From Serpula lacrymans var. lacrymans S7.9 (Eukaryota; Basidiomycota; Agaricomycetes; Boletales; Serpulaceae), in the NCBI RefSeq assembly GCF_000218685.1, contig NW_006763298.1:1708869-1772868 (forward strand): a DNA stretch of 64,000 nucleotides, given 5' to 3'. Positions within the stretch are counted from its first letter, which is position 1; each line of letters begins with the position of its first letter. This document shows positions 43,545 to 55,480 of this stretch, in pieces. The notes under the pieces are model-generated. The model ran no database searches. It was not told where the DNA came from and saw only the letters and a list, made by a program, of their open reading frames with translations. The position numbers were made by a program, and so were the translations under genes.

Positions 43545-44132
43545 TTAAGAGGAGAGCGTGACGTTGAGAAGTGCTTGGGTACCCCCAACAATGTTGACCG
43601 TGCTTCCATCTGTACCATTGATGGGGTAGATCATATCCAAGACCACAGAGTACTGGGAGCCATTGAAATAGTAGCCGTATGGGAGCTGCAAAAGTAGAAT
43701 ATAAACCATTGCACTCGCAACTACAAAATCGGGAGGGACTTGGGGGAACTTACACTAGTAGTAAAGGTGTCAACCGGCGAGAGTGGATTGTAAGTGTAGT
43801 CGCGACGCCCGAGATAAATGGATGGTTCGTGCCCATTGTTGTCGGTTAAGACCTCGACATAGTAATCGAGGTACGTTGGGATGATTTCGAAGTAAATGGC
43901 GCAGGTGAGGTTGGCATGAACGTCGAATGCCTGTTAGGGATGAGATGTATTAGCCTCGTCAGTCTCTGGCTAGAATAAGTCTTTTCACTTGGCCTGGGGC
44001 AACCGTGGATGGGACGACCTCCAGTCGTCCAAAACGACTAGCTTCAGCACATTCTACAGCACTGACAGATGATACAGCCGTAGATAAAGCAGCGAGAGAG
44101 AACAGGAGAGTGGAGAGGGAAGGTAGGATCAT
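43545..44132 (-). CDS. Small secreted protein, unknown
   Basis: Three exons (43,989-44,132, 43,754-43,930 and 43,545-43,685) with clean GT-AG introns and whole-codon exon lengths give a 153-residue protein. The N-terminus is a typical signal peptide (MILPSLSTLLFSLAALSTAV, cleaved near SVSAVEC). The mature part has few cysteines, several N-glycosylation sites (NLT, NGS, NGT, NVT) and a beta-rich look (YLDYYVEVLTDNNGHEP, YSVVLDMIYPING). The ATG is the only one in frame ahead of the signal peptide. It is probably an extracellular or cell-wall protein; family not recognised. It lies between STE24 and the NRPS. Confidence 0.85.
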
Positions 44133-45068
44133 GGTTCAATATCCCGTCTAACTGAAGGTCAGTGAGTTTGAAGGCAGGGTTAAAGGAAAACACACCATAT
44201 ATATTTTGTTATATAGCAGTTGGAGAGGGGCAGTGTCAGTGTGTCATGCAAGGATAGGACAGTAGTCGCCGTGATGGGTGTACATGTTGTTCCTCAAGTT
44301 AGTGCGGTCTTCGAACGCCGTGCTCGTCATAATATATGCATAATAGCTGACCGCGTTGAGGACCGGTTGCTAAAAAGTTAGTGTAATGCATCACTCAGCG
44401 GACAACATATACATAACACACCTCAAGCTAATGTTCATAAGCTGACATTGTCGGTCAACTATAGCCGTGGAGATCAACCTACGCCTGTTTCGCCATCAAA
44501 CCTGCGTTCGCATCGAGACCGACCAAGCTGACTCAAAGTTTCTTCTAAATAAGCTGAAGTCACTTAATGGATGTCACGCCATCAGGCTCGACTCATTCTC
44601 AGAGACCACAGTCAATATCTTCCCGTTTATGCCCGTCTTCTCCAAGTTGCTTCTAGCTTGCTCGTGCAGCCAAATGGTGAATAGGATCCCGATTGTTCTA
44701 ACTTTGAAGTTGAGCTACGACACAAAGCATCAAACAAAAAACATGCGTGCTCTTTTTAGGAGTATAGAACAGGATGCCTCTTGACGTATTTGCTATTAAA
44801 CCATTCAAGGAGGGCTTGATTCGAATGAACTGAGTGGTGGCACCTTGAGTACTTCTTCTCATCCTCAAGCGCATTCAGGAGATACAACCATCACATTAAT
44901 ACAACATAATAGAATTTGCATAGAAGGGAAATTGGATGTTGCATTGTGTTAATACTGTTACACAGGTGGGAAACACTGCAGTTGGTCTCAATAGAATCTC
45001 CCTCCTACGAAGCAATTCGATTAATCATCTACTCAGAAAATCGCGGTAATATGTGACGGGGCCACCTT
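44133..45068. other. Intergenic, no supported gene
   Basis: About 940 bp. A plus-strand frame of 105 codons at 44,467-44,784 (MEINLRLFRHQTCVRI...) has no recognised features and is probably chance. The promoter of the secreted-protein gene should lie at the left end. Confidence 0.4.
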
Positions 45069-48000
45069 TCATAGCTGCAATCCATCTAAACTCTCGGCCT
45101 CGACATTGGCTATGAGCCAACGAGCAGCGGCGAGGAATTGGTTGACATAACCCGGGATACGATCAGAAAAGATAGGGTCATGGTCTACTCTAACTTTCAC
45201 TTGTTCTCCATCAACAAGGGTCGTCCATTCAACGCCGATGTTGTTCTCTGCACCTGTCGGCCCTGGTTGTAAAACATCATATGTTGGTGTCCCATTTTGA
45301 GAGAAAGTGTAGCCAGATGTAGCAAGTAGGGCCAGATCCATTCCGACGTCAGCCAATACAGCGATGTAGTTGACCACAGAGAAATCGGTTATCTTGTCTT
45401 GGTTCTGTTGCGCGCGGTGAAGCAGCTTGAGCACCGTGTCAGTTTGGAGGAAGTCGATGCGATCAGCAGCTACATTCGCGGTTGGACCACATATCTGGGT
45501 AATACCCTCGATCGGCAGACTTCGACATGCTTCCGTCTGTAGAATGATGACAGTGTTGTGTTTCGATTCATTGCGCTTTACCATTGCAAAGGCAACCTTG
45601 AATAGCGTCGACAATTTTATGCTATACTTCTGAATAAATTTCTCTATACCAGGAAATTCTTCCACCCGCAAAAAATGAGGCCCAAAGTAGGAGCTGCTGT
45701 TGAATGTTGACTGGTCGCATTGAGGGAAAGCAATGATTTCTGCGGTACGAAGTCGATCTGCATGCCAAGCAATTCTGTCTGGGCTGTTTTCTTCGGCAAT
45801 CACGTAGTCTACGTAGCGTCGAAAAGGAACGGGTTCCGGAATTTGCTTCCCTGAAATAATGCGATCTAGATCTTGGAATAGGCATTCTCTGCTCCAGGCA
45901 TCCATGACAGCATGTTGGGCAAGGATGAGCAAAGTTGGCGGCTCAGTGCGGAATACGTCAAACTTGATCAAGTTACCAGGGATAGTTAAAGCATATCGTG
46001 AGTCGTCTTTGACAATGTTCTCCACAGATTGTGCATCTTCAGCAGGGTAGACGTGAATCATGTCGTCCCGAAGCTTCTGGTGATAACGAAAAACTACTTG
46101 ATGTTGAAGGTCGGCAAAGACAGTGGAGCGTAGGGCGGTATGTCGCGAAATGACCGTTTCGAGCGCGCTGATTAAGAGATCGATGTCTGTGCGTACTGTC
46201 ACCAACTGGTGGATCATATAACTGCGAGGTGATGGGCCCATCAAACAGAACTTCTGTGTAAAGGTGGTTCATAGACGTCCTCTACATCCTCTATCGTCAA
46301 ACCGCGAAGTTCTAAGACTTGACGCAAAGCATCATGATCGTATGAGACTTCGCGACGTGCGGCCTTTTCTAATGGGATAGTGACTCCGCTACCGTCTGAT
46401 GATATCTTGTCTGCCAAGTACTCGCTCAAAGCTTTCACGGATGGATATTGAAATATTATTCTGAATGGAAGATCTGGTATTGAAAATCGGGCGCGAAGTG
46501 CATTCAAGAGCACAGGTGCGCGGAAGGAATGGAGACCCAGAGCAATGAAGTCGGTTTCAAGAGGTATCTGAGTCGATACATAACGAAAATAAGATGGAGA
46601 TGGTAAGGCATTGATTTTAGGTAAAAAGGAAACAAATATTACGCACATTCAGAGGTTCTTTATTCAATACTCCACTAATACATTCCTGAATGAGGGCTTG
46701 AATTTTATTTTTGGGACGGTTTGATTCTGACGGAACCTTAGAACGCTCGGCCCAGGCACTAGATTGAGCAAGCATCCTCCTATCTATCTTGCCATTCCCT
46801 GTGAGAGGTAAACACTGCGTGATGATGATGCGATGAGGCATCATGTAGGAAGGAAGGTTCTGGAGGCAATGATCTTGCAACTTGGCGATCAGATCAGAGG
46901 CGGTAGAAAAATGCAATGGAGTGTTCGCAAGTTGCACAGCGGTTGGAATAGAACTGAAATCGCCCTTGAACATCGACGAACCAGGTAAAAAGATGGCTGC
47001 CATAGTCTGATCAACTCCCAAAGACTTTAGACTCATATCGACCTGGTATCCTTGACGGGCACACAGTGCAACAACGTCCGCTGGCGATAAAGCACGGGTA
47101 CACCAGTCCAAAGTGGATGCAGCAGTAACCAACTCCGAAGCACTGGCTGGGGGCTGAGAAGAGGACATCAAGTGCAGTATGCCTTGTTCAATAGCCACAA
47201 GAGAGCTGGGAATGCCACGAACTGCCGTGATGTCTTTACTACAGGATAGTAATTTCTCCAAGTCTGAAGCAGTTGTGTAGTCTACCCATTGGCCAGGTTT
47301 TACTAAGTCAGGAGCTGATTTACCGATGGAAAGAATGACTTGATAGCGGAACTGACTAAGCTCGTTGCGAGCAGACATCATCTTTGGTACAACCTCAACG
47401 TGCGAGACACGATTGCCAAGCTTGTGCTGAAGGGAGAAAAAGAATGACGGATCGAGCTTGAGTTCCATCTGTCGATGCTGCCAACGTTCAAGCCTTTCTT
47501 GAATTTCCAAGGTCGACAAATCGGGAGATGGATCACAGTGCAAAACGCGAGCCAAGTCGTGATGTTTGTCCACACCGTGATTACGAATATCACCAAGGAA
47601 AATACGACCACCATCCTGGAGCCTATCAACGCAGAGCCTGATCAGATTTTCCAGATATTCTGACGAAGAGAAGTGTTGCACGACACTGTTTAGGACGATA
47701 AGATCGAATCGCTTCTCGCTGGGAAGCATTTGATCAAGCTCATGAGCCATGCCTTCGTAAAGCGCAACCTTATCTTGCAATCCGCGTTCTGTGAGCCGCG
47801 CCTGTATGAATGCAAGGACCGAGCCCAGCATATCTACAGCGCTGTATTCCTGGCAACGTGGCTCAAGCGCGAATAATATCATACCCGTTCCACATCCGAT
47901 CTCTAATACTGAGTCGCTCGGCTTCACTGGTATACTCTGCAGGGTGTCCGAGAGCCAATCTTGCATTTCTGGCAGAGGTATCGGCATCCCGTCATACATG

Positions 48001-49720
48001 CTTACCTGTCATAGGAAAGAAAATTATTGTAGGTCAGAGCAGGAACGAAGAATATATACATCATAACAAGGCTTACCCAACCTGTGAAATCAATTCCAGC
48101 AACTGCTGGGTCTATGTCCTCAAACCCTTGGGCATACACAGCATCGCGAAGCTTCGAGCTGTCATCAGACTGCTCCGCGTGATCATGTTGCCCTTCAAAA
48201 ATGCGATTATCCGTTGGGACAACGTAAGCTATAAGGTCCTGTTCATCGCTAAAGACAACTGCAGCTTGATCAATTTCATCGGATCCAGAGCACAAAACGG
48301 CTTCGATCTCGCCCAGTTCGATCCGTTGCCCGCGGATCTTCGTTTGTGTATCACTTCGACCCACAAATTCCAGCACAGGTCCATCTGCACAAGGTACGAA
48401 TCTGCCAATATCACCAGTCCGGTAGATTCGGGTCGAAGAGCCACGTCCTTCAAGATCATTAACCATAACTGCAATTCCGAAATCCATCAATTGAAGTGAG
48501 ATGGATGAAACAGAAAGAAAAAATGCGTACCAAATTTATTTGCTGTCAGATCAGCTTGCCCAAGGTAACCTGCAGCAAGACCAGCGCCACCAATACATAT
48601 CTCACCAGGAAGACCAACATCTACGGGGAACAGATTGTCGTCTAGGAGATAAACAGCACTATTGGGGATACAGCGACCAATTGGTATGGGCCTAGAGGTC
48701 GCATCATCATATTCGGTAGAAAAGTTCAGCGAAGGTATCTCGAAAGTAGTCGTGAAGACAGAGGCTTCAGATGGTCCATAGGCATTGAGTAGTCTAGTTG
48801 TGGGGGCACGACGGAAGAAATTCTGGACGCTAGGCGTCGCCAACTTCTCACCACCAACAGCTACCATGCGAAGTGTGGTGCTCATAGAGGCCACATTGGA
48901 AACGTTGCTGACGATATGATGGAAAACTGCAGTTGGTAAGAACGCTTTAGTGACTTCTTTCTCTCGAAAGAAAGCGATGACGGCTTCTGTGTCTGCAAGA
49001 TGAGCTGTTAGGACAAGAAGTGTGCCACCGTGACATAGAGTGTTCCAGATGTCAATCGATGAAGCATCAAATGCAGGATTATTGACCATCGACACACGAT
49101 CTCCTGGCTGGATCTCCATAAAGTGGCTGTTGATCATATTTAGCATACCATCCTGGAGGAGAGTTTCAATTCTGATAAAATGCATCATCATCAGAACTTC
49201 GGCTTACATGCTGAACCATGACACCCTTTGGGCGCCCCGTACTTCCAGAAGTAAAGAATATAACAAGAGTATCATTTCGAGTAATGAGGCCGGACGATGG
49301 GAGCTCGGCATAGCTAAGCACGCAAGTGCGATCAATGAAAGGAACTATATCAAATGGAATTGCCTGCTCAAGTGAAGGGAGCTGAAGCCATGACACAGTG
49401 AGTAGGAGACGGGCATCAGCTTGCATGATTTGGTCGTCGAGTCTTGCTGGTGGAGCGGTAGGATCAAGAGGTAAGTATGAGAAACCTGCTTTGACGATGG
49501 CAAGAACGGCGACGACAAAAATAGTTGAACGAGGCACACAAACTGCAACTGTACCAGATCCTCTGGTATTGCGAGAGCGAATCTCCTGAGCAAGATTGTT
49601 TGACCATCGTTCCAACTCCGAGTATGTAAGTGTAAAAGAGTCATCCTGGACAGCAAGCGCTGCAGGCTGAAATTTGACGCGGTGTCGGATGAGAGAGAGA
49701 AGATCCTGGGACGGCGACAT
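45069..49720 (-). CDS. Single-module NRPS: adenylation with embedded N-methyltransferase, carrier, terminal condensation
   Basis: A spliced minus-strand gene starting at ATG 49,720 (MSPSQDLLSLIRHRV). The adenylation domain has LTYSELE, FFTSGSTGRPKGV, NAYGPSEASV, YRTGDIGR and KIRGQRIELGEIE. A methyltransferase is inserted between motifs A8 and A9: GWVSMYDGMPIPLPEMQDWL, then the SAM-binding VLEIGCGTG and VLNSVVQHF. Adenylation resumes with LPSYMMP and LPLTGNGKIDRRML. The carrier site is DFIALGLHSFRA with the serine for phosphopantetheine. The condensation domain has QHAVMDAWS in place of HHxxxDGxS: the second His and the Asp are kept. Stop at 45,069; about 1,400 residues. Introns occur near 49,165, 48,500, 48,030, 46,620 and 46,250. 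Embedded methyltransferases are known from enniatin- and cyclosporin-type NRPS and N-methylate the activated residue. No thioesterase or reductase is present; the terminal condensation domain may release or cyclise the product (inference). Confidence 0.9.
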
Positions 49721-50390
49721 GGTCGAATGTGCAGAAGAATTAAGCTTTTGAGAAGATTCATAAGGTTTCCTTTAAATCACCTACTAGGTCACAGCTTATT
49801 TGCCGTAAAACAACAGCACTTCGCGCTCAAGCACATTTTGATGTTTTTAGCGGGGCGCCATGTTGGCGGTAACCAGTTAGACTGGAGTTTCGCCATACAA
49901 TCCAAAAATTACGTGCAAGTTACTGTATGTATTAATGAACTGTCAGGCTTACTCGGGTTATATGTCGCCTCCATTGAGCGCTTACTAGAATACTGCGACA
50001 ACCGACTACACCAGATCAAGTGTGCGGTAGTATTACCTCTAATGTCCATCCTAGGTTACAACTGCCTTCAATTTTATGACACCGGCCGAGTATGTGTCCC
50101 GAATCTGTCCTTGCATCCGCACAAGATATGTTTGACCCTGGATATGTCACAAAGGAAAAAACAAATATCTGCTCAAACATAAGAAAAAGAAGCGTCATTG
50201 CCGATACTTGAATGAGTTCCAGAGCTAAGGACACACCAGTAGATCCGAAAAACAGACCCGAAGGCAAGCGGTAGCATTGACTTTACCCGCAGCGTTGAAA
50301 TTTGATAAAACAACCACCCATTATTGACCCCCAGCGCACGCAAGCATCCATGTATGTTTTACTCCCAAGTTGGGTGAGACACGGTATAGT
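49721..50390. other. Upstream region of the NRPS, no gene seen
   Basis: About 670 bp, probably the promoter and leader of the NRPS. A 166-codon plus-strand frame at 49,682-50,182 overlaps the NRPS start in antisense and shows no domain. Confidence 0.4.
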
Positions 50391-50911
50391 TTATGGGTGT
50401 AATTTGACTAGAGGAAAGATCAAGTGGGATATAGTAGAATGAAACATGGACAAGACCTCTAGGTCAGAATGCCATAATATGTCGGGAGCCACGGCCACAT
50501 ATTCAAACCCCGCGGCATTAGGTGCCAGCGATATGTGTTTGACGGTCACGGTATAGTATTGTATTGACACTAGGCTGGCGCTCAGGTCTGTCTCAGTGTC
50601 CACTCGGAAACACTGGCGGTCAATATGGATGCTCTGGGGCGTTCTGGGAGAAAATAGCAAGGTGTGGAACGTCTTGACCAGGGTGTGCTGGGGTAATAGC
50701 AGAAATGCAGAAGTTGGACAGTCGGTCTCTGGGTTAGAACCACGGCACATGGCATCCTGATCTGCAGCACGCCAGAATACAAGCAGAAGTTGCAGGCATT
50801 CCCGAGACAGCCTCTGGGATCAAAACAAAATGGATAACAGGGGGCACTGTCATCGTCCAGGAGGATGATGGTCGTTGACGTCCAGCTCAAATTCCCCGGG
50901 TCCGGGGCCAT
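50391..50911 (-). pseudogene. Possible small unknown gene, frame broken
   Basis: Two overlapping minus-strand frames look like parts of one protein. The first starts MAPDPGNLSWTSTTIILLDD at 50,911; the second continues FLLLPQHTLVKTFHTLLFSP and runs to a stop at 50,391. They overlap near 50,700 without a clear intron, so a frameshift or an unrecognised splice is needed. No family recognised. Coding support is weak. Confidence 0.25.
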
Positions 50912-51599
50912 TATATCGAAAAACGAGGGCTGGGTGATCCTCTCTGTGCGGACTTGGGCCTAACTTCAAGTTTTGTCCTTTCAATAATGACGTGAACAGT
51001 ATATTCTCATGCTTCTTTACTGCGAGACAATATGTTCACCAATGCAGAGAGTTTTGTCAGCTGAACGTAAAGAACGCCTAGCAGTGGCAAGTTGCACTCA
51101 TATTATGTCTTCACTTTCGTCAACGCTGATCACTTCGAATCAGAGTCATCCCGGATTCCACACGAGAGGTCCTGAAACGTCGACTCTTGAGATACGGACG
51201 CGATCTTGGATATCTCCACAAAGGGGCAAGATCTTTCTCGTGACGCAGTTGGTGTCTACTTTCTCGAGCTCATGCGTCGTCCTGTGCACAGGAAATGCTA
51301 CTGGTTACATTACATGCAAGAGGACATCAAAGAGTTCGTATAAACGAATCACAGGGAAGATCGCTAGCACTTAAAATGGTCTGTTTCTTTGCAGTGAACC
51401 CGTCTAGACCTTTTTTGCTTGCATCCAATTTGAAGTTTAGAATGAACGAGAAGATATTAACACTATTTTATACAGTTGCTAATTTACCTGGACGACGAGG
51501 TCGCTCAAGTTCAGTCAATGCATACACTGTGGGTAGTATGGATACAAACTCTGCAAAAACATAGTACGAAATGTTCGATAAACCATCAGCGCTTTGTGA
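50912..51599. other. Intergenic, no supported gene
   Basis: About 690 bp. Plus-strand frames of 121 and 89 codons (51,009-51,374 and 51,295-51,564) overlap each other and lack any domain. Confidence 0.35.
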
Positions 51600-52151
51600 T
51601 TAGCGACCCTTCCCTCTGCTGCCAGGACGCATGATTTGTCGAAGTAAAAATTTCAAAATCCCCCCCGCCTTTGCTTCGTTCCGCGGGAAAAACTTCTTCG
51701 ATTTCTTCGTATAACGCGATAACTCGTGTTCTGAGCTGAACAGCACCACATCCTTATCTGTGCGTGCTGTATCCACCAGGTCAGTGATGTTAACGAACAC
51801 CTTTTTGATTTCCTGCACAAAAAATTCAAACGCGACGAAAAAAACTAGAGACAGTGCTCGTCTCACTTTTCTGCAGCCAGAAATGGTGTCTGGCACAGGA
51901 GAGATTCGTAGAACCTCTGCCAACCTTTTCCACGAATTGTAGTCATGTACGTCGGTCCCATATGTAGAGTTGAATTGCCCAGTGAGGGCATCTTTGAAGC
52001 GCATATACGCCAGATTCCTGTCATCCCCTTTCTTCTGCCATTTGAAAAACTGGCACATGCGGTTGAACTCGTATATTGCAGGTGAAGACGCATCATATTC
52101 GAAAGCGACATAAGCAGCAAAAAAAATATCGAGTGGAGCCTGGGACGCCAT
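51600..52151 (-). CDS. Unknown fungal protein, 165 residues
   Basis: Two exons, 51,867-52,151 and 51,600-51,812, with a 54-bp intron (gtgagacg...tgtgcag). The intron is a multiple of three, so the unspliced frame stays open. Splicing joins ISGCRK to EIKKVFVNITDLVD. The protein reads like a compact helical family seen in fungal genomes: DIFFAAYVAFEYDASSPAIY, EFNRMCQFFKWQ, MRFKDALTGQFNSTYGTDVH, NITDLVDTARTD, ELSRYTKKSKKFFPRNEAKA and GGILKFLLRQI. The function is unknown to me. The tail (RPGSRGKGR) is basic. It lies between the NRPS and the Atg22-like gene, but nothing ties it to either. Confidence 0.8.
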   Translation of the reverse strand: MASQAPLDIFFAAYVAFEYDASSPAIYEFNRMCQFFKWQKKGDDRNLAYMRFKDALTGQFNSTYGTDVHDYNSWKRLAEVLRISPVPDTISGCRKVRRALSLVFFVAFEFFVQEIKKVFVNITDLVDTARTDKDVVLFSSEHELSRYTKKSKKFFPRNEAKAGGILKFLLRQIMRPGSRGKGR

Positions 52152-52802
52152 AGAGATCCAGGCGAGTCAATGTCAACAACGTGAAAAACTTAAAGGAATT
52201 GGAGCAGCAACACAGCACGCCATTATATATATGGAATGAGTACCTTCAAGGCATGCTTCTATTACACTGACAGATAAGTAACTTAGGCCCAGGCACGTGC
52301 ACGTGCACAGTGTTGAAGAATATCGTAAGAAAGCAAGCCTGAGGACTGAGGAAACGTCCAGATTTCAATTATTTTGTATTTGACAAACTCACTGTCTAAT
52401 GTCCTATCCGAGTTTCGATATCACTCGTGTTGTTAAAATACCTGCATGTTCAATCCTCCGATCTAGATATCTCAGAGTGCGTACATCACAATGGCAATGG
52501 ATACGCAGGTGTCCAGCAAAAAATAAAAAGACTTACCAAGATCGAATGATACTAGGCTGAATCGCGGCTCGAATGATACACTCAATAGCCCGCTATTCAA
52601 TCACGTGCAGCACCGCAGGCATTCGAAGATAGTTGGAATTAGCATGACATCAATGATATACAACCGAGATATGTTTCATTCTACTTAGCGCCCTTGGGGA
52701 CCTGGAAACCAAAGCCATAAGGAGTGTGAAAATAGGAGACGGCTTGGAGACGGCTTTGACCACGGAAATGTGCAAGAAACCGTGTTGATGATGGTACCAG
52801 CA
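52152..52802. other. Intergenic, no gene seen
   Basis: About 650 bp between the start of the 165-residue gene and the end of the Atg22-like gene. Short frames only. Confidence 0.4.
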
Positions 52803-55033
52803 TCAACGCTCTCCAGCCTGTCCATAGCGATACCGATAGTTCCGCGCATCACGTCTTCCTCGATCTACGTCGACGCTTAGGAGAATAGGCACCGCGAGCC
52901 AGATCATGAATACGAGGAAGAAGAACGCATAGCGGATGTTGCCCGTGGCGTCTGCAATCAGACCTACAATGAGTGGGCCAACGAACGAGCTTGACTGTGA
53001 GTTATATGAAGAAATTCAGGGGTTAATGCCTAACGGAAAGACAGAAAGACAGGTACTTGCTTTGTCTGTTATGGAGAACAGGCCATACCTAGAGGCCGAG
53101 CGGGGTCAAGATTGTGATAATTTGTGAATATAAAAGGCTGGACGGAAAGACTCACCACCGCGCTTCTTCTCCAGGAGGTAACAGCTCCGCATAGAATGCC
53201 CTGGCGTAGCTTTGGAACGCACCGTAAACAGACCCTAAAGTCGTCGCAAGCATTGTGTTTAAGCCGTGCATTACTTTTTAGGAGAATAAACTATTGAGGC
53301 ACTCACCAAAATAAACCGCCAATCCAAACATTTCCCCTTGCGTCGTTAACCCTCCAAACCTCGCTCCTCCTTCTCCTCTGAACACAGGCAAGAATCCCAG
53401 ACATCCATATGCAGGAATCAGTGATGCAAAAACCACGAGTAGTACGAGCACCCTTAGATTCGTCCACCCAAACCTACGTTGCAGAGCGGGCCAAGCCAGA
53501 GAGCCAAGGATTCCAGATGTGGGCGTGAGAACTCCGATTAGAATCAATGCCGAGGGCTGCATGTTGAGTGATGTCTTGCCGAAGAGGATCGCGGTGGAAG
53601 TGATTGTTGTGAAGCCTGTTGCAATATGCCATACGTTCTCTTATTAGAAAAACAAGCTATCTGGTACAATGTGCGACTGGACTGACCATCTGAGAGCAGG
53701 AACCACGCTGCTAGATATTTGAAAGTATTGCGAAGTCTTTTGATCTCGCTCCATCGAAGCATGACACCAAGTCTCCTCCACGCAGCTGCAATTTCCGATC
53801 TGAGCGACCAATTACCGCCCTCATCTCTGCTGCCATGTCCGTCTGTGATATCTCCCCATGCATCACTATCCTCACCACCTTCACCAGGAGTCGGCCTTGT
53901 CACTCCAGGAAGCCACATCGCCGCTGGGATGGAGAACAGAGCCCACCACACACCGCTTAGGCCTATCGCAAGGCGAAGAGAGAAAGTAGAGCCATGTAGG
54001 CGCGTGACCGGTATTAGGGCGACGAGGAGGAGCGTGATACCAGCACCATAACCGAGTGCAATTCCAAGTGAGGATATACGGGACGTGGCAGCAGAGAGAG
54101 CGGTATCGTACTTCTTGCGAATGGTAGTAGACTCAGAGAAACCTGATTCATTCTGCTCCAGTAGAGGCGATGTAGAGTCTTCGGCTGGTTCCGATGGGAT
54201 CGAAGTGAGAGCAGAATCTTGTAGAGGTTCGGGAATGGTACGTAGTTCGGCGAAGATTTTGACTACTTCTGGAGAATTCCTGGCGAGTGAAGGCAGGTAT
54301 GCGTTCATCGCGACTACAGAAGCTCCGAATCCTACGTTAGAGATGATCGTAAGGAGCGCTGAGAGCGCCCATATAGGCGATGAAGAACTCAGAATAAGGA
54401 ATGTGGTAGCTGAAAGGGCGCCAAGCCATGCAAAGACAAGTAGCAAGCGTTTGCGCTGTGAAGCTGTTGACGGTAAGGCATGAATCACAAAAAAAGAAAA
54501 GAAAAGGGTGAGGAAGTCCCAGAACGGAAGAGAATATCAACTGACGACGATCGGCTATACTGCCCATTGATATAACAGTGAGAGCTTGTAGTGCAACCGA
54601 TATTGAGTAGACGTAGAGACTGAACACAAAGGACGTAAGTTTTTGGAAGCGTGAACCGAGTGATGGCTCACCTGAAACTCGCAGTATCAATCCAGGCCCA
54701 CCCAATTTTGACTACACATCTCCCCTCTGGCTCCTGAACTGAATGAGATCCATCATAACTGGCTGAGGCTTGTGCACATCGCTTCGTTCGGTCAAGGAGT
54801 AAGTAACCATTGTCCCGTGCGAATTGCTCGAGACATATTGGAAGGAAGAGTGTCAGCGAGACGACTACGAATACTTCACTAGTGAATGATTAGGTACTTG
54901 TGAGTCTGCACCATGCCATGGGCTTTGAGCAAAAACTGAAAACTAGGGCATACCTGGCAAAGGCATAGCTCAGCCAACCACGCAGCTGTTTCGTATCGGG
55001 ACCTACACTGAATAGGCCAATTCTCCAAGTCAT
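52803..55033 (-). CDS. ATG22: Atg22-like vacuolar membrane transporter
   Basis: A multi-exon membrane protein. The proposed start is ATG 55,033 (MTWRIGLFSVGPDTKQLRGW), followed by the Atg22 signature LRGWLSYAFAS and EVFVVVSLTLFLPICLEQFA. Later landmarks are ALQALTVISMGSIADRR, SNVGFGASVVAMNAYLPSLA, a charged cytosolic loop with acidic residues, LRNTFKYLAAWFLLSDG, SYARAFYAELLPPGEEARW, GLFSITDK and SSFVGPLIVGLIADATGN. Membrane spans are evident throughout (about 11-12). The intron joining SITDK to SSSFVGP has a GC donor (gcaagt, donor at 53,060), a known minor class. The stop is at 52,803. Atg22 proteins export amino acids from the vacuole during autophagy; a specialised export role next to the NRPS is possible but unproven. 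Confidence 0.88.
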
Positions 55034-55480
55034 TCCTGTGTATATAGTGGTAGTTATAACAGGTTACTGCTGATGGCCATCCACAAACTATGTTGATAAA
55101 CAGGAAAGATACGAATACCAAGCGTTTCGTTTGTCACTACAAAAGTGGAACAAGCGCCAGTGCTACTAGCGCTGAGCATAAACCAGCCGGCAGGACGGCA
55201 AGGCGTCGCGGCGTTTGAATCGTATACTGACAAGGCAGTGACAAGGCCCCAGGTCCACATATGATTTGCTCATCCGGGCCTGTTTTCTTTCTCCACGACT
55301 AATCAGCATCACGATCTTTCCTATGCTATGCTGGCCGCTTTTCCGAGAAGAATGTATAAAGCTGATATTAGAACGTTATAATGTATTCGATATCATCTTC
55401 ATTATCAGTTACGGTGCCAGAGCCTGCATTGATAACCCAATTATTTCTACCAGTTTATAACGCAGCTTTGACTTCGAAGC
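55034..55480. other. Intergenic between divergent Atg22-like and P450 genes
   Basis: About 450 bp, likely shared promoter. A minus-strand frame at 55,054-55,260 does not match the Atg22 family and was not taken as a 5' exon. Confidence 0.4.

Noticed and set aside
44467..44784. Plus-strand frame of 105 codons between the secreted protein and the NRPS
   Set aside because: No domain, no splice context and no repeat; length is compatible with chance.
49682..50182. 166-codon plus-strand frame overlapping the NRPS start
   Set aside because: Overlaps the strongly supported NRPS exon in antisense and has no recognisable features.
55054..55260. Minus-strand frame as a 5' exon of the Atg22-like gene
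   Set aside because: Sequence does not resemble the family; the ATG at 55,033 leads directly into the expected LRGWLSYAF motif.
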